Source of the DNA: Lacrimispora sphenoides
GTDB taxonomy: Bacteria; Bacillota; Clostridia; Lachnospirales; Lachnospiraceae
Direction: 5' to 3'
NCBI RefSeq assembly: GCF_900105215.1
Contig: NZ_FOIP01000001.1
Location: forward strand, 2,316,001 to 2,380,000
Length of the DNA stretch: 64,000 bases
The notes beneath the pieces are model-generated. The model saw only the letters and a list, made by a program, of their open reading frames with translations, was not told where the DNA came from and searched no databases. Positions 1 to 10,468 of this stretch are shown one piece after another. A program made the translations under genes and the position numbers. Each line of letters opens with the position of its first letter. The first letter of the stretch is position 1.

Positions 1-10
1 CGTTGAATCA

Positions 11-51
11 AAAACCACATCTCAAACGAAATAAGCAGCCTGAGATGTGGT
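11..51 (-). terminator. Terminator of the YmaF-like gene
   Basis: An 11-bp inverted repeat (ACCACATCTCA at 14-24, TGAGATGTGGT at 41-51) lies just past the stop of the minus-strand gene. Read on the minus strand it is followed by a short T run (A run at 11-14 on the plus strand), as expected for an intrinsic terminator. Confidence 0.75.
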
Positions 52-74
52 AGGTTTAAATTTCAAAAAAATAA

Positions 75-443
75 TTAAGCTTCTTCACCGATAGGATCAT
101 TAATCAAGGTGGCCACTCTAAAGTCATGAAAGTGACCATCGCTAACTTCTGTTACGGATTCCAGAAAATGAACATGTCTGTCCCCAACAGGAATTGCAAG
201 CGATGTTTTACCACGAAATTCATGAAAATGATTTTCATAAAAATCTGTTCTAAATTTTACTTCATGAAAGTGGCTCATGCCAGCAGGGATTACTTCACCA
301 GAAACCGTAGCAAAACGATGATTATGGGGATCTTCTTCGCGTTCTGCTATCTCTACGCTGCCTTGAACTTCATGAACGTGTGCCTGCTGCTTATCATGGC
401 AATCACAATGTTCTTTATGCCAATCTTGGCTATAGTCATTCAT
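75..443 (-). CDS. YmaF family histidine-rich protein
   Basis: This 122-residue protein is very rich in His. Repeated H-x-H pairs (HVH, HNH, HFH, HVH, HFH) occur about every 20 residues in imperfect repeats that match the YmaF family known from Bacillus and clostridia. Its biochemical role is unknown. The His pairs suggest metal binding, but this is inference. There is no signal peptide or membrane segment, so it is probably cytoplasmic. The ATG at 443 follows an AGGAG-like ribosome site and the gene ends in its own hairpin terminator, so it looks monocistronic. Confidence 0.75.
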   Translation of the reverse strand: MNDYSQDWHKEHCDCHDKQQAHVHEVQGSVEIAEREEDPHNHRFATVSGEVIPAGMSHFHEVKFRTDFYENHFHEFRGKTSLAIPVGDRHVHFLESVTEVSDGHFHDFRVATLINDPIGEEA

Positions 444-915
444 ATTGATTTACTCCTGTATTCCAATATTAGGAAAATCTTGTTTTCCATTATTATTATA
501 TGAATATAATGCAATAAGGTGTTGTTCCTGAGACGGCCTATAGTAAGGGGAAATATGGTATAAAAAGTGCCAAGTAAATTTACTTGGCATAAGATTTATC
601 AGTATTTAGGACAATACTAAAATTACTAAGATCCAGAACTTTTATGCAGATGGGGATATGCTCACGCCGGTTCAAGATAGGGCTCTGGAGTATCCTGGAC
701 TGGTAGAGTAGACAGCGATAGCGAAAGAAACTCTTTTAAATTGCTGCATACAATATAATATATTGTACAAAACATTTATTGCTATAAATTACTCCAACAA
801 AGTGGGCTCCGGAGATCTGAACTGGGGCCTTTTATCTACCCATTCTCAAAATTCACACCCCACTTACTTGTCCCATATAATATTGTGTAGTACGATATGA
901 AAGGAGTCTAAGTAT
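444..915. other. Gene-free stretch with a perfect palindrome
   Basis: I see no credible gene in this stretch. It holds a perfect 22-bp palindrome at 568-589. A short degenerate coding-like stretch lies around 640-710, open but without start or ribosome site. A TATAAT-like element at 876-881 sits a short distance upstream of the ribosome site (AAAGGAG) of the following repeat protein and may be its -10 box; no good -35 is visible. Confidence 0.5.
568..589. repeat. 22-bp perfect palindrome
   Basis: TGCCAAGTAAA followed at once by its reverse complement TTTACTTGGCA gives a loopless perfect palindrome. It may be a dimeric-regulator operator or a hairpin. There is no T tract to make it a clear terminator. 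Confidence 0.7.
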
Positions 916-1263
916 ATGAGTAATGATAATTTAAAATGTAGATGTAAATATTTTGAAAAGTGCGAACCCAAACGTGAATGTGAATGCGAAAAGAAACGCG
1001 AATGTGAATGCGAAAAGAAACGCGAATGCGAATGCGAAAAGAAACGTGAATGCGAATGCGAAAAGAAACGTGAGTGCGAATGCGAAAAGAAACATGATCA
1101 TGATAAGGACTGCGAATGGTTCGGAAAAGCATTAAAGGAATCTTACTGGAGAGGCTTTAAAGACGGCTGCAGAAAATGCAGACGGAAAGAAAATGAATGT
1201 GACGAACGTGAAAAGTATGATGAGTATGAAGATTACGAAGAATATGACGAGTATGAAAGATAG
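916..1263 (+). CDS. Cys/Glu/Lys repeat protein, unknown function
   Basis: This 115-residue protein is not recognised as a named family. After a short Cys-containing start (CRCKYFEKCEPK) come five exact-length octapeptide repeats of the type RECECEKK (about residues 20-59). A HDHDKDCEWFGKAL stretch follows, then a Cys-containing middle (CRKCRRK) and a Tyr/Glu/Asp-rich acidic tail. No signal peptide or membrane segment is visible. The alternating Cys and charged residues recall metal-binding or cross-linked structural (for example spore coat) proteins, which is inference. A good AAAGGAG ribosome site precedes the ATG and a hairpin terminator follows, so it is likely expressed alone. The repeat also keeps other frames open, but only this frame has a ribosome site. 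Confidence 0.65.
   Translation: MSNDNLKCRCKYFEKCEPKRECECEKKRECECEKKRECECEKKRECECEKKRECECEKKHDHDKDCEWFGKALKESYWRGFKDGCRKCRRKENECDEREKYDEYEDYEEYDEYER
973..1092 (+). repeat. Five tandem 24-bp repeats
   Basis: Units begin at 973, 997, 1021, 1045 and 1069 and differ only at a few wobble positions (for example CGT/CGC, TGT/TGC). Each encodes RECECEKK. Exact unit length and near identity suggest recent slippage or unequal crossing-over expansion. Confidence 0.9.
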
Positions 1264-1274
1264 TTAATGATAAG

Positions 1275-1304
1275 AGCGGGCTTCGGTATTCCGGGCCCGC
1301 TTTA
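1275..1304 (+). terminator. Terminator of the repeat protein gene
   Basis: Stem AGCGGGC (1275-1281) / GCCCGCT (1295-1301) followed by a short T run, 11 bp past the stop codon. Confidence 0.75.
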
Positions 1305-1339
1305 ACAAGCTCTTTGCAATCTGCCTGCGGCATATTAAC

Positions 1340-1525
1340 TTGATTACAATTCAACTTTTACTCCAAAACGTTTTTTTTGATGAAAACGGATATATGAAAA
1401 TTGGTTGGATCCAAGTAGGAAACAACTGGTACTATACTAATGATACAGGAGTTATGGAAACAGGAGAACGCCGGATAGATGGGGTAACTTATAATTTTAA
1501 TGCATATGGAATTATGAAAAATTAA
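1340..1525 (+). pseudogene. Cell-wall-binding repeat fragment
   Basis: The frame encodes about two choline/glucan-binding-type repeats (motifs GWIQVGNNWYY, ETGERRIDGVTYNF, AYGIMKN), the typical C-terminal end of clostridial surface proteins and endolysins. There is no in-frame ATG before the first repeat, no ribosome site and no catalytic domain. The piece therefore looks like the severed 3' end of a larger gene, perhaps a phage lysin or surface hydrolase. The same repeat type occurs at the C-terminus of the giant secreted protein ending at 47042. Confidence 0.6.
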
Positions 1526-1606
1526 AGAATAGATTTGATTATATTGAGAGATAGCTTTAGCTGTCTCTTTTTCTATACCCAAAACGACGAAAGGAGGTGA
1601 TGATAC

Positions 1607-1837
1607 ATGGCTAGGGCTCCTGATGAAGCGAAACTAAAAGCTAAAGAACTTTATGCGAATGGTAAAATGTTAATTGTGATAGCTAATCAATTAGACGGAA
1701 TAACAGAGGTTAAGGCCGATGTAATAATCGCGGCATTCCGAGCACCTAATGTGTGTGAGCAGATTGCAGAAACAAACGCAAAGTTATTATACCTTTCTAT
1801 GATGACAGGTATTGAAATGGAGGGTCTGGGTATATGA
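1607..1837 (+). pseudogene. Prophage scar: terminase start joined to tail-gene end
   Basis: This 76-residue frame looks chimeric. Residues 1-30 (MARAPDEAKLKAKELYANGK and following) resemble the start of small terminase subunits of the clostridial phage type. The rest (APNVCEQIAETNAKLLYLSM, MTGIEMEG) resembles the C-terminus of the small protein usually encoded just before xkdX in Firmicutes tail modules. A good AAAGGAGGTGA ribosome site precedes the start and the stop overlaps the xkdX start (ATGA). The simplest reading is one in-frame deletion that removed the whole packaging, head and tail module. The family assignments are from memory of sequence style, not a search. Confidence 0.55.
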
Positions 1838-1971
1838 GCGAACGTTATGAATTGGTAAAAAAGTATTGTGATTTAGGGTACTGGACGGAGAAAATGGTAT
1901 GGAATGCGGTGGGGCGTTGGATTACAGAGAAAGAATACATGGATATCACCGGAAAAGAAAATGAAAAATAG
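1834..1971 (+). CDS. xkdX: XkdX family phage protein
   Basis: This 45-residue protein has the XkdX pattern: an aromatic start, then CDLGYWTEKMVWNAV, then WITEKEYMDITGKE. XkdX proteins are tiny products found at the end of Siphoviridae/Myoviridae tail modules and in PBSX; their role is unclear. Its ATG overlaps the stop of the upstream chimera and it overlaps the next gene by 11 bp, so the tail-end operon order is preserved. Confidence 0.8.
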   Translation: MSERYELVKKYCDLGYWTEKMVWNAVGRWITEKEYMDITGKENEK

Positions 1972-2248
1972 AAAGAATGAGGCATGGTCCGTTGTTAGAA
2001 ATCATAAAGTATATGGACAGGCATTGGGTAGACAGGCAATTTTTGACGGAATGCAAGCGCTGCTTAGAGATAGAATAAACGGTGTATACAATCATTACCA
2101 GGATAAGAGATTTTGTCCCATTTATGCCAAAGAGAATGTAAAGCGGATGTACGATGCCTATCATGACCTGGGTGGGAATGATGTAGCAACGAGACTTAAA
2201 GACAATTTATTATCCATGCCGGAGGAACCGGAAGAAAGAGAGGATTAA
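1961..2248 (+). CDS. Small conserved phage protein before holin
   Basis: This 95-residue protein starts at the ATG at 1961 (MKNRKNEAW), which follows a GGAAAAG ribosome site and overlaps xkdX. It carries the blocks MQALLRDRINGVYNHYQDK and FCPIYAKENVKRMYDAYHDL-GGN. I recognise these as common in small proteins of unknown function located between tail and lysis genes of Firmicutes phages. No membrane segment or signal is visible. It seems intact. Confidence 0.65.
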   Translation: MKNRKNEAWSVVRNHKVYGQALGRQAIFDGMQALLRDRINGVYNHYQDKRFCPIYAKENVKRMYDAYHDLGGNDVATRLKDNLLSMPEEPEERED

Positions 2249-2250
2249 TT

Positions 2251-2544
2251 ATGGAACAGATTATGAATTATGTCAAACCGGAACTGATCGTAGTGGCAGT
2301 AGTTCTGTACTTTTTAGGACAGGCGATTAAAAAGAGCCAGACCATCAAAGATAAGTATATCCCCCTTATCAATGGGGCTGTGGGCATTGTGTTGTGTGGT
2401 ATATACGTTTTGGGCACAAGTAGCTACCAGACCGGGCAGGAAATTGCTATGGCGATATTTACGGCCATTACGCAGGGTGTTCTGGTTGCCGGATTGAGTA
2501 CATATGTAGATCAGATTATTAAGCAGTCTAGAAAAACTGAATAA
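2251..2544 (+). CDS. Phage holin family protein
   Basis: This 97-residue protein begins 2 bp after the previous stop. It has an N-terminal hydrophobic helix (about 10-25), a short charged loop (KKSQTIKDKYIP), a second hydrophobic stretch (about 40-56) and a third (about 67-88), then a basic tail. This matches the clostridial phage holin family (Phage_holin_5 type), which forms membrane lesions that release endolysin. It looks intact although the partner endolysin downstream is broken. Confidence 0.8.
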   Translation: MEQIMNYVKPELIVVAVVLYFLGQAIKKSQTIKDKYIPLINGAVGIVLCGIYVLGTSSYQTGQEIAMAIFTAITQGVLVAGLSTYVDQIIKQSRKTE

Positions 2545-2613
2545 TTGTTGTGATATCACAACTTTTAGGCCTGGGATTTTCCTGGGCCTTTTCTTATGAA
2601 ATAGAGGAATGGT

Positions 2614-2987
2614 ATGCAGATTAAAAAATTGCTTACGCCTTATTACTACACCGCAGGTACCGCAGACCGTATTAAGTACATTGTGATCCATTATGTAGGA
2701 GCCCTGGGAGGGGCAGAAGCAAACTGCAAGTATTACGCCTCCCAATACATTGGGACCAGCGCTCACTATTTAGTATTGGTATTGAAATGTGTGTTAGAAA
2801 TAGTTGTGGAAATCTGGCAGACATAAGCCGGGACTGGTACTTTGAAGATGCAACGGTTCAGAAGGCCATAGAGCTGACTAAGGAGCTGATGGCGAAATAT
2901 AACATTCCTGTGGACCGAGTGGTCCGCCATCATGATGACATTACAGTAGCCAGGATTGGCGGAATAGGGGCACAAAGGAATTTGTAA
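2614..2987 (+). pseudogene. Phage N-acetylmuramoyl-L-alanine amidase, broken
   Basis: The frame from 2614 encodes the start of an Amidase_2 endolysin (IKYIVIHYVGA with the first zinc His, then GTSAHYL). At about 2768 it jumps to another frame that continues SIGIEMCVRNSCGNLADISR and on through RVVRHHD (second zinc site). The segment that normally links SAHY to the GIEMC block is missing, so both an internal deletion and a frame change have occurred. The C-terminus after HHD also departs from the usual DVTGK-CP motif. It cannot make an active amidase. Confidence 0.75.
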
Positions 2988-3106
2988 GATATTATTAATA
3001 GTATATGCTTATGTTGGAACATATAATTATACTGGCAGGTACAAACTGCTGGCAATCGTGTATAGGATGGTAGGCCTCGATTCTACATAGAATGGAGGTG
3101 TTGCTC

Positions 3107-3193
3107 ATGAAGTATTTTGACTTTAAGGACTTAATGTCTTTTGGCGCGTTCTTTCTGGCACTGCTGACATTCGTCTTGAAGATGTGTCGCTAA
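3107..3193 (+). CDS. Holin-like toxin, 28 residues
   Basis: The peptide MKYFDFKDLMSFGAFFLALL plus TFVLKMCR has a short polar start and one hydrophobic helix, matching the putative holin-like toxin (Hol-Tox) group of tiny Firmicutes membrane peptides often found in prophages. A strong GGAGGTG ribosome site sits 7-8 bp before the ATG and a perfect 11-bp stem terminator follows. Members are thought to be type I toxins checked by an antisense RNA. No antisense promoter could be proved here. Confidence 0.65.
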   Translation: MKYFDFKDLMSFGAFFLALLTFVLKMCR

Positions 3194-3198
3194 ATACA

Positions 3199-3240
3199 AA
3201 AACCTTCCCTGTACTTTGGCCGGTTGGGAAGGTTTTGCTT
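3199..3240 (+). terminator. Terminator after holin-like toxin
   Basis: A perfect 11-bp stem AAAACCTTCCC (3199-3209) / GGGAAGGTTTT (3226-3236), with the right arm ending in TTTTGCTTTT. The A-rich left side means it could act in both directions, for example for an antisense RNA. Confidence 0.8.
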
Positions 3241-6684
<3,444 letters not shown>

Positions 6685-6760
6685 CTTTCGTTTGACTGGA
6701 TCGGTCAAGAGAGGAATCGATATTTCCGCATATGTGAATAGAAATTTATGTTTGTATTAT

Positions 6761-6803
6761 CAGGCAGGATCGTTGATGAAAAGCAGCGGTTCTGCCTGTT
6801 TTA
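6761..6803 (+). terminator. Terminator after the beta-galactosidase gene
   Basis: Stem CAGGCAG (6761-6767) / CTGCCTG (6792-6798) followed by TTTTATTTCC. The stretch 6685-6820 otherwise holds no gene. Confidence 0.65.
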
Positions 6804-6821
6804 TTTCCTATAGGGGCTGTT

Positions 6822-7433
6822 TTAAAAAGTCTTTGTATTTGACTTGTGTTTTTTTATCATTGTCCGAAATTGGCTGACAGTGATGCCTAACTCCTTGCTT
6901 GCGGTTTCAAGGGTATAAATGCGCTTCTGCCATTTTTCGTAAACCGGGTAAAACTCATCAGGAATAGGGGTAGGAAATCGGCCCAGATGCTTTCCCTGGG
7001 CTTTTGCAAGGGCAATTCCCTCTGCCTGACGTTGTTTGATGTTTTCCCGCTCTGCCTGCGCTACATAGGAGAGGAGCTGCAGGACAATATCGGAAATCAG
7101 GGTGCCGATCAGATCTTTATTTGTTCTTGTGTCCAGAATGGGCATATCCAGAATCACAATATCAGCTTTTCTGGCTTTCACGATTTCCCGCCATTCTTCC
7201 TGTATGTCATCGTAATTTCTTCCCAGACGGTCAATGCTTTTTACAACTAGGACATCTCCCTCTTTTAATTTCCTTTTTAACTTTTGATATTGGGGCCTGT
7301 TAAAATCCTTTCCTGATAATTTATCGCAATATATGTTCTTGTCAATAATGCCCCAGCGCAGAAGCTCTACCTTTTGCCGTTCTGTGTTTTGTTCTAATGA
7401 GGAGACCCTCATGTATCCATAAAAATTTTTCAT
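6822..7433 (-). CDS. Small serine recombinase (resolvase/invertase)
   Basis: This 203-residue protein has the resolvase catalytic domain (about 1-140). YMRVSSLEQN carries the nucleophile Ser11, followed by VKSIDRLGRNYDD and AQAERENIKQRQAEGI, then a linker (GKHLGRF) and a C-terminal helix-turn-helix (ETASKELGITVSQFRTMIKK). Proteins of this size act as resolvases or DNA invertases at short palindromic sites. It stands alone, transcribed against its neighbours. The ATG at 7433 follows an AGGAGG. A 30-bp near-perfect palindrome lies 180 bp upstream and is a candidate target site. It could be a transposon relic or a host-adopted recombinase. Confidence 0.85.
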   Translation of the reverse strand: MKNFYGYMRVSSLEQNTERQKVELLRWGIIDKNIYCDKLSGKDFNRPQYQKLKRKLKEGDVLVVKSIDRLGRNYDDIQEEWREIVKARKADIVILDMPILDTRTNKDLIGTLISDIVLQLLSYVAQAERENIKQRQAEGIALAKAQGKHLGRFPTPIPDEFYPVYEKWQKRIYTLETASKELGITVSQFRTMIKKHKSNTKTF

Positions 7434-7612
7434 TAAAATAACCTCCTGTCATTCTTAATTATGGCATGAGGTCAAGAGATTATTCTACTATATTAGTATT
7501 TATGAAAACAAAAGCCTGCAGGTCAAAATGTAAAAATGAAAATCAAATAAATAAGAAATGCTGTTCTACCGGGGATTCCTGTAAATAAAACGGGGATTAC
7601 AGAAATAGATTG

Positions 7613-7642
7613 TTTGATAAGAAGGTACACCTTTTTATCAAA
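7613..7642. repeat. 30-bp palindrome, candidate recombination site
   Basis: TTTGATAA-g-AAGGT-AC-ACCTT-t-TTATCAAA is palindromic except for one pair (7621/7634) and a central AC dinucleotide. Size and a 2-bp non-palindromic centre match crossover sites of small serine recombinases, and the recombinase gene begins 180 bp away. It could instead be a regulator operator. Confidence 0.5.
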
Positions 7643-7749
7643 TATAAACAGCCTAAAAATACTACGTTTATTATAAGCACTATTTCGACAAAATACAACA
7701 TATTTCACACATATTATACTTATTCTCTTTACATTTTGCCAGTGATATC

Positions 7750-7761
7750 AAGGTGTACCTT
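7750..7761. repeat. Inverted copy of the palindrome core
   Basis: AAGGTGTACCTT is the exact reverse complement of AAGGTACACCTT at 7622-7633, and both copies run on into TTTTT. It may be an accessory site for the same binding protein. Confidence 0.5.
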
Positions 7762-8002
7762 TTTGCTATTGTACTGTAACCAGCAGGACTACCAGTTATG
7801 CTTTCGGCTGGCAGGCGGCAATTTATCAGTGCAAGTTCAATTATAAGCAGAGAAGAAAATACGCAAACTATGAGAGGAACACGGATTTGCGACAGGGGGG
7901 AGAGGTAAAAGTGGAAGTATTCAAAAATAAAAGTAATTTATACATATATGTAACTATGTATGTTTCGCCGCATCAAAGATAGGAGAGAAAGTCAGATCAT
8001 TG

Positions 8003-10264
8003 ATGGCAGAATTTCACAATAACAATCATATGAGGAAAATACACATGAAAATTGGAATAGGAAACATACAGCGGAACAAATACAGGAAAATTTCAGAGAA
8101 AATTGCAATCGTGATCACAGCAGCATTGCTTGTGGTTTTTGCTATTTTAAGTATTATAGTCGTCAGTCTTTCAGGCAATGAAACCGGTACAGCGGTACGC
8201 TCTGAGCTTACAAATTTGGCCCACGCAAATGGAAACCAGGTACAGGCGATCCTGGATGCTGCATCAAAACAGGCAGCAGCAATGCAGGATTATATTGGTA
8301 AGACCTATAACCAGGGAGCTGCGGTTATCTCATCTGCCGAGGACATCAAGGTAAAAAGCGCAGTGTATCACACGGAAATGTCTGATTTAAGCATTGAAGT
8401 AGAAAATTATTTACTTAACAGCATGTGCTCTGTCGTTGTGGCAGATGAGGATATCGTTGGGTTCGGAATCTTTTTTGAGCCTGGCAAGTTCGATAAAAGC
8501 ATAGAGGATTATGGGTTTTATGTGAATAGTGAGGATGCTGCCAATAAAAAAGCGCAGCCTTTTGGAAAATACAGTGATTACAGTGATAAGGACTATTATA
8601 AGCCTGTGAAAGAAACCGGCAAGCCTTATTTTACAAAGCCTTATGAATATCAGGGCACTACCATGATCACTGCCGCATATCCCGTTATGATTAAAGATGA
8701 GTTCCGGGGAGTGATCGCAGCTGATATTGATGTTGGTCATTTTAATAAGCTAACCACATCTTCCGAAGATTATAAAACGCTATACGTTGGTATTCTTACA
8801 GATGATTTTACCACGGTATACGACAGTAGATTTGCCGAAGACATTGGCCATAATCTCTCTGAGTTTTTAAAAAATCCAGAAGAAATGAAGAAGGTTACCG
8901 ATGGAGCAGCTTTGGGAAAAGCATTTTCCTGTACCACTGTCCTTGAGGATGGACATAAAGTATCCCGGTTTTTCTACCCGATTGATGTAGAAGGAACCCA
9001 TTGGTGGGCACAGACTGCATTGGATACCTCTGACTTAAATAAAGATATCGAAATATTAACGGCTACAATTGTAACTGTTTCTGTTTTGTCGCTGGTGGCT
9101 GTGGCCGCCATTGTTATCATTGTTTTAAAGAAGGCGCTGAAGCCGATTAACGGTGTGGTTTCTGCCGCTGCTGAGATCGCTGCAGGTAATCTTGCAATAC
9201 AGGTACATACACAAAGCAATGATGAGATTGGGATTCTTTCCAGAACCTTTATGGAAATGGCGGAAAACTTGAGGTCCATCATTCAGGATATTAAATACTT
9301 ATTAGAGGAAATGAGTGAGGGGAATTTCAGAATCGATACAAAATATGAGGAAAAATACATCGGCGATTATCAGGAGATACTAATTGCCATGAGAACCATT
9401 AACCGTAATTTAAGTGAAACCCTCGCGGAAATTAATACTGCCTCTGATCAGGTTTCGGCAGGAGCGGGGCAGATGTCAGACGGCGCACAGACTTTAAGCC
9501 AGGGAGCGGCAGAGCAGGCAAGTTCCGTGGAAGAACTTACGTCCAACATCACCGAAATTTCCGAGCGGATCAAAAATAATGCGGACAATGCCAAACAGGC
9601 AAGCCGTTTATCGGAGGAATCAGGAGAGGAGGTTGCACAAAGCAACCAGCAAATGCAGCAGCTGATGAAGGCAATGGAGGAAATCACCGATACCTCTAAA
9701 GAGATCGGTAAAATTATCCACACCATCGATGACATTGCATTCCAAACGAATATCCTGGCTTTAAACGCCGCTGTGGAAGCGGCCCGTGCCGGCGAAGCAG
9801 GCAAGGGATTTTCTGTGGTGGCGGATGAGGTGCGAAACCTCGCAGGAAAATCAGCCGAAGCCGCAAAAAATACTACGGCACTGATTGAAAGCACGGTGGA
9901 GGCAATTGAGAAGGGCAGGTTACTGGCCGATCAAGCTGCCGGCTCTCTTCTTGAGGTGGTGGATACATCTAAGAGCGTGGATGAAAGAATCCGGCAAATA
10001 GCAAAAGCTTCCGATGAAGAGTCTTATGCGGTTACTCAGATTGCAGCAGGACTTGAACAGATTTCATCAGTTGTACAAACCAACTCCGCAACATCAGAAG
10101 AAAGCGCGGCTGCAAGTGAGGAGCTTTCGGGACAGGCACAGATGTTAAAGAGTCTGGTAAACAGATTTAAGCTAAGAGATTCAGGCGAAAGGATTGCGGC
10201 TCATAGGGCTCCAAACCCAGCCATAGAACCAGCTGATGATTTTATGACCGGCGGTAAATATTAA
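8003..10264 (+). CDS. Methyl-accepting chemotaxis protein
   Basis: This 753-residue transmembrane chemoreceptor has a short N-terminal cytoplasmic stretch and TM1 (about 38-58). An extracellular ligand-binding region of dCache type follows (about 60-345), then TM2 (about 350-375), HAMP (about 376-430) and a long signalling coiled coil. The hairpin tip is unmistakable ([19 protein letters not shown], then [20 protein letters not shown]). The ligand is unknown. A TTG at 8000 precedes the chosen ATG. AGGAGAG at 7981 is 15 bp away, so a later ATG (8024 or 8045) is also possible. It is single-gene, ended by a strong terminator. Confidence 0.93.
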   Translation: MAEFHNNNHMRKIHMKIGIGNIQRNKYRKISEKIAIVITAALLVVFAILSIIVVSLSGNETGTAVRSELTNLAHANGNQVQAILDAASKQAAAMQDYIGKTYNQGAAVISSAEDIKVKSAVYHTEMSDLSIEVENYLLNSMCSVVVADEDIVGFGIFFEPGKFDKSIEDYGFYVNSEDAANKKAQPFGKYSDYSDKDYYKPVKETGKPYFTKPYEYQGTTMITAAYPVMIKDEFRGVIAADIDVGHFNKLTTSSEDYKTLYVGILTDDFTTVYDSRFAEDIGHNLSEFLKNPEEMKKVTDGAALGKAFSCTTVLEDGHKVSRFFYPIDVEGTHWWAQTALDTSDLNKDIEILTATIVTVSVLSLVAVAAIVIIVLKKALKPINGVVSAAAEIAAGNLAIQVHTQSNDEIGILSRTFMEMAENLRSIIQDIKYLLEEMSEGNFRIDTKYEEKYIGDYQEILIAMRTINRNLSETLAEINTASDQVSAGAGQMSDGAQTLSQGAAEQASSVEELTSNITEISERIKNNADNAKQASRLSEESGEEVAQSNQQMQQLMKAMEEITDTSKEIGKIIHTIDDIAFQTNILALNAAVEAARAGEAGKGFSVVADEVRNLAGKSAEAAKNTTALIESTVEAIEKGRLLADQAAGSLLEVVDTSKSVDERIRQIAKASDEESYAVTQIAAGLEQISSVVQTNSATSEESAAASEELSGQAQMLKSLVNRFKLRDSGERIAAHRAPNPAIEPADDFMTGGKY

Positions 10265-10281
10265 TAGAAATACTCTGACAG

Positions 10282-10325
10282 CAGTGCCGGTGCCTGGTAA
10301 TTTCAGGCCTCCGGCACTGTTTTTG
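10282..10325 (+). terminator. Terminator after the chemoreceptor gene
   Basis: Stem CAGTGCCGG (10282-10290) / CCGGCACTG (10311-10319) with an inner GCCTG/CAGGC stem and a TTTTTG tail. Confidence 0.85.
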
Positions 10326-10468
10326 TATAAATCATGGGAAAAGGTTCCCGGCCCACACACCTCTAATTACCAGAATTAATGTGGTAAAAATCTGAATGGA
10401 AAAATAACGCTTGCCATGTTATGCTGATAATAAGGTTTAGTGGAACAAAAAGTGCGAAGGAGACGGCT

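Larger units (their letters stand above)
7434..8002. other. Intergenic region with recombinase-site-like palindromes
   Basis: This AT-rich 569-bp gap lies between the divergent recombinase and chemoreceptor genes. No convincing gene was found. It contains two CGGGGATT direct repeats (7570 and 7591), a 30-bp palindrome (7613-7642), an inverted 12-bp copy of the palindrome core (7750-7761), and a small CGCAAA/TTTGCG hairpin just before the chemoreceptor. I looked for a cyclic-di-GMP riboswitch and saw none. Confidence 0.55.

Noticed and set aside
126..503. Plus-strand frame over the YmaF-like gene
   Set aside because: It is antisense to a clear YmaF family gene, and has odd composition and no ribosome site.
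630..710. Short coding-like stretch ending in a stop near 710
   Set aside because: No start codon with ribosome site and no recognisable family; at most a decayed remnant.
908..1135. Long open frames on the opposite strand and in another frame across the Cys-rich repeats
   Set aside because: They arise because a 24-bp repeat without stops keeps every frame open. Only the 916 frame has a ribosome site and a terminator matching its end.
7770..7995. Possible cyclic-di-GMP riboswitch before the chemoreceptor
   Set aside because: Only a short CGCAAA/TTTGCG stem is present; the conserved GEMM-I and GEMM-II blocks are absent.
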